64,000 nt of DNA from Cellulomonas carbonis (GTDB lineage Bacteria; Actinomycetota; Actinomycetes; Actinomycetales; Cellulomonadaceae): assembly GCF_014636275.1 (NCBI RefSeq), contig NZ_BMEB01000001.1, forward strand, positions 620,001 through 684,000, given 5' to 3'. Positions 58,301-64,000 of the stretch are shown piece after piece. The notes beneath the pieces are model-generated. The model searched no databases. It worked only from the letters and a program-made list of their open reading frames with translations, and was not told the origin of the DNA. Position 1 is the first letter of the stretch. Each line of letters opens with the position of its first letter. The translations under genes were made by a program, and so were the position numbers.

Positions 58301-58776
58301 CCGTCGAGCGCCTGCCGGACGGCGCCCTTGCGGCAGCCGGTGAGCACGAGCCACCGGCCGTCGGCGGCCTCGGCGAGGGCCTCGAGGCGGTGGTCCGCCG
58401 CACCCTTGCGACCCGTGGCCAGGTGCGCCTCGGCGATCGAGCGGGACAGCGCGCGGTAGCCCTCGGGCCCGCGGGCGAGGACGAGGAGGTGCGTCGCGCG
58501 CGGGTCGGGCGTCCCGGTGGGAGGGTCGAGCACGCCCCCTGCGGCGGGCAGGTGCAGCTCGGCGCCGAACACGGTCGGCAGCCCGGCGTCGCGCGCCGCC
58601 TGCGCGAAGCGGACGACGCCGTACAGCCCGTCGTGGTCGGTGAGCGCGAGACCGGACAGGCCGAGCCGGACCGCCTCGCGCACGAGCTCCTCGGGCTGGC
58701 TCGCGCCGTCGAGGAAGCTGAACGCGGAGTGCGCGTGCAGCTCGGCGTAGCGGGGTGCGGTACCCGGGTCAGTCAT
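55345..58776 (-). CDS. dnaE2: Error-prone DNA polymerase III alpha subunit DnaE2 (ImuC)
   Basis: 1143 residues. An N-terminal PHP domain (YAELHAHSAFSFLDGAS, metal His residues), the polymerase palm with GPPDIDVDIES (two catalytic Asp), and C-terminal helix-hairpin-helix and OB domains (VAGVVTHRQRPGTAQGVTFL). It is the translesion polymerase of the mutasome. ATG 58776 overlaps the imuB stop by 8 bases with GAGG upstream. An in-frame extension further upstream is not family sequence. Confidence 0.96.
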   Translation of the reverse strand: MTDPGTAPRYAELHAHSAFSFLDGASQPEELVREAVRLGLSGLALTDHDGLYGVVRFAQAARDAGLPTVFGAELHLPAAGGVLDPPTGTPDPRATHLLVLARGPEGYRALSRSIAEAHLATGRKGAADHRLEALAEAADGRWLVLTGCRKGAVRQALDGVPARPAGTGHRGRATAPRTPGTWRLDAARAELDTLTALFGRDNVAVEVTDTGDPWDSERADALAELARRAGLPLVATGGVHHARPADADLAAALAAVRARSSLDDVDGWLPAGGRHLRSAAEMLRRHRRYPHAVTTAAELADECAFDLALVAPQLPPYPVPPGHDEASWLRELVRRGALDRYGPPEAERVPGAWAQVAHELDVIETLGFPGYFLIVHDLVDFCRQRGILCQGRGSAANSAVCYALGVTAVDAVRHGLLFERFLAPERDGPPDIDVDIESMRREEVIQYVYERFGRTHAAQVANVISYRPRSAVRDAARALGYDVGQQDAWSKSIERWGSLRGPEPSSGWHHLTKAPTATVQADAAAPTTVWESSDTHDVVPRHLPPSATDLAEIPEEVIDLADRMLRLPRHLGIHSGGMVLCDRPVIEVCPVEWARMPGRTVLQWDKDDCADAGLVKFDLLGLGMLSALRIGFELVAQHEGVDLGLHSLPQEDPAVYDLLCAADTVGVFQVESRAQMATLPRLQPRCFYDIVVEVALIRPGPIQGGSVHPYINRVRGREPVTYLHPLLEKSLGKTKGVPLFQEQLMQMAIDVAGFSGAEADQLRRAMGSKRSTERMEALRGRLMSGMAERGITPEVREQVYDKLKAFADFGFPESHAFSFAYLVYASSWLKVHHPAAFYAGLLAAQPMGFYSPQSLVADARHHGVTALHPDVNASGVQAGLERLPDGHAAPPGRPAPVEPSGRWGPPADLGLAVRLGLASVRGIGEDLAGAVVAERDANGPFTGLRDLVRRVRLTTPQLESLATAGALGSLDVDRREGLWAAGALAQEGPDTLPGVSVGVEAPTLPGMSQVELAIADVWATGVSPDSYPTQYVRDGLDAAGVLRVAHAMAHEAERRVAVAGVVTHRQRPGTAQGVTFLSLEDETGLINVVCTAGLWRRFRTVARSSPALVVRGRLERADGATNLLAEHLAPLSLRVPTASRDFR

Positions 58777-60373
58777 AGCGGGCCTCGACCGCCCAGGCGC
58801 CGGCGCGGAGCGCGAGCAGCACCGCGGGACCGTCGTCGTCGGTGACCGCCTGGAGGTAGACGGCGCGCTGCGGGTCCGGCCCCCACCAGCGCTGGACGAC
58901 CGGCCACGGCCCTGCCCACGCGCGGACGGTGTGCGTCGTCGACGCACGGCGCAGCGCCACGGGCTCGGCGCTGAGCTCGAGCCGGGCGCTGACCTGCACC
59001 GGCCGACCGTCGGCACCGAGGAGCGCGGCGGGCTCGGGCTCCTGCAGGACCGTCGCGGGGGCGGGCGGTGGCAGGCGACCCGGCCAGGGCGCATCGGCCG
59101 GGCGCGCCGGCGCGACGTCCTCGCCCCACGGGACGACGTGGACCTGGTCGCGCAGGTCACGGCCACCCTGGACGGCCACGCCGAGCACCGAGTCCGCCCC
59201 GAGCAGCCCCTGGACGCGGTGCAGCGCACGGTGCGCGCGCCGGTCGCCGCCGCTCGGGTCCCCCCACAGCCGGCCCTGCTCGGCACCGACGGCCACGACC
59301 TCCTCGGCGCGCAGCGCGAGGTGGACGAGCGCGGAGGGGCCCGGGTCCTCCCCCAGGTGCGTCGCGAGGCGGCGACCGCCGGCCGTCGAGCGCGTGAGCC
59401 ACCCCTCGAGCTGCCACCGGACGCGGTCGGTGATGCGCGCGACGGCGAGCCCCCCGAGCGCGGCGTCGGTACGCCACGTGCGGACCAGCTCGTCGCCGCC
59501 CTCGGTGCGCGCGACGATCTGGAGCCTGCCGCAGCCCGCGCCGCGCTCGACGAGGCGTGCGTGCAGCGCCTCGGCGAGGCCGCGCGCAGCGAAGGCGGTC
59601 CCCTCGATCCGGTCGACGGGCGGGTCGAGCACCTGCTCGACGGCGACGTCCTCCTCGGGCCGGCGCAGCGCGGTGGGCCGGTCGTCCTGACCCGAGGCCA
59701 CCTGGTGCGCCCACGTCCCGACGGGGCCGAAGCGCGCCGTCACGTCCGTGCGGGGCAGCTGCGCGAGGTCCCCGAGCGTCCGCACCCCGAGCCGCGTCAG
59801 CAGGTCCACGAGCCGGGTCACGTCGGCGCCGTCGTGCGCGGCGACGTGCCGGAGCTCGCCGACGCCGAGCGGTGCGAGGAACGCCGGCCCCGAGCGCGGC
59901 GGCAGGATGCGCTCGGCGCGCGCCGCGAGGACGGCCGCGCCCACGCCGTCGGCGACCCCGACCTGCGCCTCGTAGCCCACCGCACCGACGGCGTCGACGA
60001 GCCGCTCCGCGAGCGCGTCCTCCGAGCCGTGGTACCGCCCGGCACCCTCCGACGGGAGCAGGAGCAGGCCGGGGCGGACGACCTCGACGCCGGGCACGAC
60101 CGTCTCGACCGCGACGACCACGGGCTCGAACAGCCGGACGTCGCGCGCGTCGTCCGCGGGCAGCAGCGCGAGGCCGGGGCACGTCTCGCGCGCGTGCCGA
60201 CGCCGCATGCCGCGGCGGACGCCCTGCGCCCGCGCGACGGCGGAGACCGCGGTGACGTGCCGACCGTCGTGGACCGCGGCGGGCACGTGCGGTGCGACGT
60301 CCTCGGCCGTCGTCGCGGCCAGGACCGGCCAGTCGGGCACCCAGACCGCGGCGACCCGTCCGGGCGTGCTCAT
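58769..60373 (-). CDS. imuB: Y-family polymerase-like mutasome adaptor ImuB
   Basis: 534 residues. It has a Y-family fold (VAAVWVPDWPVLAA, later HARETCPGLALLPADD) but lacks the acidic pair expected in the palm (LLLPSEGAGR), so it is probably non-catalytic, as known for ImuB. A clamp-binding-like motif QGRLWG is at 366-371, similar to QLPLWG of mycobacterial ImuB. It bridges the sliding clamp, ImuA' and DnaE2. ATG overlaps the imuA' stop. Confidence 0.94.
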   Translation of the reverse strand: MSTPGRVAAVWVPDWPVLAATTAEDVAPHVPAAVHDGRHVTAVSAVARAQGVRRGMRRRHARETCPGLALLPADDARDVRLFEPVVVAVETVVPGVEVVRPGLLLLPSEGAGRYHGSEDALAERLVDAVGAVGYEAQVGVADGVGAAVLAARAERILPPRSGPAFLAPLGVGELRHVAAHDGADVTRLVDLLTRLGVRTLGDLAQLPRTDVTARFGPVGTWAHQVASGQDDRPTALRRPEEDVAVEQVLDPPVDRIEGTAFAARGLAEALHARLVERGAGCGRLQIVARTEGGDELVRTWRTDAALGGLAVARITDRVRWQLEGWLTRSTAGGRRLATHLGEDPGPSALVHLALRAEEVVAVGAEQGRLWGDPSGGDRRAHRALHRVQGLLGADSVLGVAVQGGRDLRDQVHVVPWGEDVAPARPADAPWPGRLPPPAPATVLQEPEPAALLGADGRPVQVSARLELSAEPVALRRASTTHTVRAWAGPWPVVQRWWGPDPQRAVYLQAVTDDDGPAVLLALRAGAWAVEARYD

Positions 60374-61272
60374 CCCGCCCTCCGGTCCTCGAGCAGGACG
60401 AGGTCCCCACCGCTCACGGAGGTCGCGACCGACGCGTCGTCCTGCCACGGGTGCGGGCAGGACGGGACGACGACCTCGTGCACCGAGCCGTGCGCCGCAC
60501 CGCCGCGTCCCGTGCGGCGCACGGTGAGCCGTCGGCTGCGCAGCCTGCCGTGACCGCGCCCGAGCCCCTCCCAGTGTGCGCCGGCGGCGTCGAGCACCAC
60601 GTGGGCGCCGGGCCACGGCGTCGTCGGCACGAGCACCGCGGACCGCTCGCGGGCCCGCGCGGCGAGACGACGACGGTCCGCGTCGGCGAGCACGGCGGCG
60701 GGCCCCACGACGACCGCGTCGAAGCCGTCGAGCAGGGCCGCGACCACCGTGGGGGCGTCGGCCCCCGGGGCCGGGACGAGCGCGACCCGGTCGAGCGCGA
60801 GACCGAGCTGGTGCGCGGCGAGCACACCGGCGTCGGGCAGTCCGACGAGCGCGACCCAGGCCCCCTCGGCGGACGCCTGGGCCAGCAGGGCGAGCACGAG
60901 CGAGGTCGACCCGTCGACCACGACGGTCGAGCCCCGTGCGAGGCCACCGGCCGGCAGCAGCGCGTCGAGCCCGGGGGCCACGGGCAGGAGCCGGGCGACG
61001 GCCTCCGGGTCCTCCGGGACGCGCGGCACCGCTCGTGCGGCGTCCTCGGGCACCGCACGGGCGCGCGGCTCCGCGGTCCGCGTGACCGGGCGGACCCACC
61101 GGGCCGCGCCGGTACGCTCCTCCGCGAGCCGCAGCACCGAGCGCGCGAGCTCCGCTCGTCCCGCCCCACCTGCGAGCCCGCCCCCGAGCCCACCTCCGGG
61201 CCCGGGACGCCCGACGGCCCGACCCTCGCGGTCCTCGTGGACCGCACCGCTGGCGGGCGCCGACACGCTCAC
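60370..61272 (-). CDS. imuA': Mutasome accessory protein ImuA'
   Basis: 300 residues. A RecA-like fold: GLDALLPAGGLARGSTVVVDG and SLVLALLAQASAEGAWVALVG, then GLALDRVALVPAPGA; the Walker A is degenerate. The family partners ImuB in SOS mutagenesis. GTG 61272 has GGAGGTGGGAG upstream and is the first gene of the imuA'-imuB-dnaE2 operon behind a LexA box. Confidence 0.9.
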   Translation of the reverse strand: MSVSAPASGAVHEDREGRAVGRPGPGGGLGGGLAGGAGRAELARSVLRLAEERTGAARWVRPVTRTAEPRARAVPEDAARAVPRVPEDPEAVARLLPVAPGLDALLPAGGLARGSTVVVDGSTSLVLALLAQASAEGAWVALVGLPDAGVLAAHQLGLALDRVALVPAPGADAPTVVAALLDGFDAVVVGPAAVLADADRRRLAARARERSAVLVPTTPWPGAHVVLDAAGAHWEGLGRGHGRLRSRRLTVRRTGRGGAAHGSVHEVVVPSCPHPWQDDASVATSVSGGDLVLLEDRRAG

Positions 61273-61600
61273 AGCTCCCACCTCCGACCACCGCTCACAG
61301 GACCACCACGACAGCGCTCGACCCTCTGCCAGGTCGATCTCCCGTACCGCTGACCTTCGAACACCTGTTCGAGAGTATGCCAGTGAACGCCGACACGACG
61401 GGCCTGTCAAACGTCCTCCGCAGCACCACCGGGTGACCCGCCCGGCGCCGTTCACCCGCCCGGACCAGGGCCTGTCGGGGGCGCACCTCCACGCGGACCG
61501 ACGGGTCCCACGGCACGACGTGCGCTCCCGCGTCCACTTGTGAAGATGGGCAGCACACTGACGCCGCACGGACCACCGCAACCCCACCCACGGAGGACAC
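61273..61600. other. Divergent regulatory region between imuA' and the YbhB-like gene
   Basis: 328 bases without a gene. It holds the SOS box (61357-61372), the imuA' ribosome site next to 61273, and on the plus strand CACACT (61554-61559) and a GGAGG site just before ATG 61601. Nothing else recognised. Confidence 0.6.
61357..61372. promoter_or_regulatory. LexA-binding SOS box
   Basis: TCGAACACCTGTTCGA, exactly the actinobacterial consensus TCGAAC-N4-GTTCGA. It lies 85 bases before imuA' and should place the operon under LexA control. Confidence 0.93.
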
Positions 61601-62131
61601 ATGGACCTGGACCGCCCCGAGGCCCCCGACCCGTACTCGCTGCTCCCGCGGGTCCCGACCTTCACCCTCACCAGCGAGGACGTCACCGAGGGCGCCGAGG
61701 TCCCCGCCGCGTGCACCGCCGACGGGGGCAGCACCTCGCCGCACCTGACCTGGAGCGGCTTCCCCGAGAGCACGCAGGGCTTCGTCGTCTCGTGCTTCGA
61801 CCCCGACGCGCCGACGCCCGCGGGCTACTGGCACTGGACGGTCGCCAACCTGCCTGCGTCGACCACGTCGCTGCCCGCCGGGGCCGGCTCACCCGACGGC
61901 GCCCTGCTGCCCGACGGCGCGGTCCAGACCCGGAACGACGCCGGGACGCCGGGCTACACCGGGGCCGCTCCCCCGCCCGGCGACCGCGCGCACCGGTACG
62001 TCTTCGCCGTGCACGCGCTCGACGTGCCGACGCTCGACGTCGACGCGGGCACCACACCGACGACCGTCGCGTTCCAGGCGCTGTTCCACACGGTCGCGCG
62101 CGCGACCCTCACGGGGACGTTCGCCCTCTGA
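61601..62131 (+). CDS. YbhB/YbcL family Raf-kinase-inhibitor-like protein
   Basis: 176 residues. PEBP fold: VPAACTADGGSTSPHLTWSG, SCFDPDAPTPAGYWHWTVANLP, GYTGAAPPPGDRAHRYVFAV with the ligand-pocket Asp, Pro and His. Bacterial members have unknown ligands. GGAGG precedes ATG. Divergent from imuA'. Confidence 0.93.
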   Translation: MDLDRPEAPDPYSLLPRVPTFTLTSEDVTEGAEVPAACTADGGSTSPHLTWSGFPESTQGFVVSCFDPDAPTPAGYWHWTVANLPASTTSLPAGAGSPDGALLPDGAVQTRNDAGTPGYTGAAPPPGDRAHRYVFAVHALDVPTLDVDAGTTPTTVAFQALFHTVARATLTGTFAL

Positions 62132-62173
62132 GCGACGCGCGCGGACCGGCGACGACCGGGTGACCATGGGGCC

Positions 62174-62725
62174 ATGCCCTTCCCCGGCCTCGACTGGACG
62201 CCCGCCCTGGACCGCCCCGACCTGCTCGCGGCGTCGACCGCGCGCGCCCTGGCACGCTGGGCCGACGACGACGACGCGGTGCGCGCCTCCGTGCTGGTCG
62301 CCGAGATCGACCCGTCGCTCGCCGACACCGCCGCGCTGACCGCGGCCTACGACCTCCCGCTCGCGGCGTCCGCGAACTGCGTGGTCGTCGCGGGCCGACG
62401 CGCGGGCGACGAGCGCACCGCCGCGGCCGTGGTCCTCGCGACGACGCGCGCGGACGTCAACTCCGCGGTCAAGCGCCTGCTCGACGTCCGCAAGGCGTCG
62501 TTCCTGCCGATGGACCGTGCCGTCGAGGGCTCGGGCATGGAGTACGGCGGCATCACGCCGCTCGGGCTGCCCGAGGGCTGGCGGGTCCTCGTCGACGCCC
62601 GCGTCGCGGCGACCGACCACGTCGTCGTCGGCAGCGGCGTACGACGGTCCAAGGTCGCGCTGCCCGGGCCGCTGCTCGCGCGCATGCCGGGCGCCGAGGT
62701 CGTCGAGGACCTCGCGATCGCCTGA
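62174..62725 (+). CDS. YbaK/EbsC-type aminoacyl-tRNA deacylase-like protein
   Basis: 183 residues. The YbaK/ProX-type domain: VNSAVKRLLDVRKASFLPMD (conserved Lys) and GMEYGGITPLGLPEGWRVLVD. Family members hydrolyse mischarged tRNA; substrate here unknown. GACCAT lies 6 bases before ATG, a weak leaderless signal. Confidence 0.88.
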   Translation: MPFPGLDWTPALDRPDLLAASTARALARWADDDDAVRASVLVAEIDPSLADTAALTAAYDLPLAASANCVVVAGRRAGDERTAAAVVLATTRADVNSAVKRLLDVRKASFLPMDRAVEGSGMEYGGITPLGLPEGWRVLVDARVAATDHVVVGSGVRRSKVALPGPLLARMPGAEVVEDLAIA

Positions 62726-62777
62726 CCACCGGCCCCGTGCGGCCGGCCCGGACCCGCCCGACCGGCGGCCCGGCCGG

Positions 62778-63596
62778 TCAGCGCACGCGCGTCGCCCAGA
62801 ACGCGACGGCGGCCGCCGCCCCGACGTTGAGCGAGTCCACCTCGCCGGCCATCGGGATCCGCACGACGACGTCCGCCGCCGCCACCGTCGACGCGTGCAG
62901 GCCGTGACCCTCGGTGCCGAGCACGAGCGCGAGCCGCTCCGGTGGGTCGGCCTCGAGCGCGTCGAGCGTCACGGCGTCGTCGGACAGCGCGAGCGCCGCC
63001 GTGACGAAGCCGAGCCGACGCAGCTCCGCGACGCCGTCGGGCCATGGGTCCACGCGCGTCCACGGCACCTGGAACACCGTGCCCATCGAGACCCGGACGC
63101 TGCGCCGGTACAGCGGGTCGGCGCAGCGCGGCGTCACCAGGACGGCGTCGACGCCGAGCGCCGCGGCGCTGCGGAACATCGCGCCCACGTTCGTGTGGTC
63201 GACGACGTCCTCGAGCACCGCCACGCGCCGTGCTCCCGCGAGCACCTCCTCGACGGTCCGCGGGGCCGGGCGGTGCATGGCCGCGAGCGCGCCGCGGTGC
63301 AGGTGGAACCCGGTGAGACCCTCGACGACGTCGCGCTCGCCGACGTACACGGGCAGGTCCCCGTGGCGCGCGACGACGTCCGCGAGGAGCGGCTCGAGGT
63401 CGGGCAGCCAGCGCTCGGTCATGAGGAACGACCGCGGCCGGTGCCCCGCCCCCAGCGCACGCTCGATGACCTTCGAGCTCTCGGCCATGTACAGGCCCTC
63501 GGCCGGCTCGCGGCGCGAGCGCAGCGCGACGTCGGTCAGGCCGGTGTAGTCGACGAGACGCGGGTCGGCGGGGTCGGTGATGCGGACGACGGGCAC
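62778..63596 (-). CDS. TrmH/SpoU family RNA methyltransferase
   Basis: 272 residues. An N-terminal substrate-binding region, then the knotted SPOUT domain with motif 1 DHTNVGAMFRSAAALGVDAV, motif 2 LVLGTEGHGL and motif 3 IPMAGEVDSLNVGAAAAV. It 2'-O-methylates rRNA or tRNA. CAGACT (63603-63608) ends 6 bases before GTG 63596. Confidence 0.93.
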   Translation of the reverse strand: MPVVRITDPADPRLVDYTGLTDVALRSRREPAEGLYMAESSKVIERALGAGHRPRSFLMTERWLPDLEPLLADVVARHGDLPVYVGERDVVEGLTGFHLHRGALAAMHRPAPRTVEEVLAGARRVAVLEDVVDHTNVGAMFRSAAALGVDAVLVTPRCADPLYRRSVRVSMGTVFQVPWTRVDPWPDGVAELRRLGFVTAALALSDDAVTLDALEADPPERLALVLGTEGHGLHASTVAAADVVVRIPMAGEVDSLNVGAAAAVAFWATRVR

Positions 63597-63760
63597 GGCG
63601 GAAGTCTGCCCGACGCCCGCACCTGGCGCGGCACGCCCTCGCGCGTCGCGCGGTGCTCCCGGTGGGCACGACGCGGAGCCGGACGCGGCGCGACGACGGC
63701 GCGGCGGATAGCGTCTGGCTCCAGGCGCACGTGCGCCGCCCCCGTCCGGCGAGGAGCACC

Positions 63761-63964
63761 ATGGGCCAGAAGGCGCTGTACGCGATCGCGTGGCTCGGGC
63801 TCACGGCCGTCGTCGGCTACACGCTGGTCCTCGCGCTGTCGGCGCTCGGCCGGCTCTCGGGGCTGCAGACGACCGCGGTCCTCGTGGCCTCGGGCGTCGT
63901 CGTGCTGCTCTGGCTGCGCCGCGTGACGCGAGCGCGACCGGGCGGCCGGTCCCGGCTCGACTGA
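63761..63964 (+). CDS. Small membrane protein of unknown function
   Basis: 67 residues with two hydrophobic segments (IAWLGLTAVVGYTLVLAL, then TTAVLVASGVVVLLWLR) and a basic tail. GAGGAG lies 4 bases before ATG 63761; TAGCGT at 63709-63714 is a likely -10. No family recognised. Confidence 0.7.
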   Translation: MGQKALYAIAWLGLTAVVGYTLVLALSALGRLSGLQTTAVLVASGVVVLLWLRRVTRARPGGRSRLD

Positions 63965-64000
63965 CGGTCACCCGCGCGAGGCAGGCGTCTCACGGCTCGC

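Noticed and set aside
56278..58845. An 855-codon plus-strand open frame
   Set aside because: It is antisense to dnaE2 and has an Arg/Glu/Val-biased composition without any domain.
58777..59286. Longer dnaE2 start giving 1313 residues
   Set aside because: The extra 170 residues are Arg/Ser-rich shadow of imuB; MTDPGTAPRYAELHAHS is the family start.

Overview
This 64-kb, very GC-rich window looks like chromosomal core DNA of an actinobacterium. It carries a complete Pup-proteasome locus, a mycothiol-biosynthesis ligase (mshC), an actinobacterial SOS box of the form TCGAAC-N4-GTTCGA, many GTG starts, and about twenty genes whose -10 element lies 6 to 8 bases before the start codon, as in leaderless transcripts. 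The gene mix suggests Micrococcales, perhaps Cellulomonas or a relative; that placement is inference. I saw no insertion sequence, prophage or CRISPR array.

Layout. (1) 1-2370: two overlapping ABC exporter half-transporters; the complete one has a degenerate ATP site, as in heterodimeric exporters. (2) 2514-12858: a TIGR03085-type protein, then on the minus strand trmI, arc/mpa, dop, pup, prcB, prcA, pafA, an FKBP lipoprotein and hisF. Pup ends in GGQ, so Dop must deamidate it before PafA ligates it; Arc then feeds pupylated proteins to PrcA/PrcB. (3) 12870-27754: housekeeping genes, namely an M50 protease, a RecB-like Fe-S nuclease, a HAD phosphatase, PAC2, mshC, corA, uppP, an aldo/keto reductase, small conserved proteins, M20 and M3 peptidases, a GNAT, alanine dehydrogenase and a fructosamine-kinase-like protein. 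(4) 27807-35555: a PASTA-like lipoprotein, a DEAD-box helicase with a long leader, a polytopic DoxX-like protein, a lipoprotein, and an unrecognised coupled trio of membrane-anchored proteins facing a polytopic membrane protein.

(5) 35664-52273 is the metabolic centrepiece. An Lrp/AsnC regulator diverges from a six-gene operon in which a 2-oxoacid dehydrogenase (E1-alpha, E1-beta, E2) is coupled by 4-base overlaps to paaH, paaI and paaJ. Then come a TetR regulator with a perfect 14-bp palindrome, paaABCDEF, an antisense hotdog thioesterase, and paaZ-paaG. Together they encode phenylacetyl-CoA epoxidation, ring opening and beta-oxidation. No phenylacetate-CoA ligase (paaK) is present, which raises the idea that the dehydrogenase supplies phenylacetyl-CoA, or related acyl-CoAs, directly from a 2-oxoacid.

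(6) 52380-64000: a PIG-L deacetylase, a DoxX protein, tRNA-Leu(GAG), an AI-2E family transporter, the SOS-controlled mutasome operon imuA'-imuB-dnaE2, a YbhB-like protein, a YbaK-like deacylase, a TrmH/SpoU methyltransferase and a small membrane protein. Many convergent gene pairs are separated by long perfect GC hairpins without a T-tract, and four convergent pairs overlap at their 3' ends.
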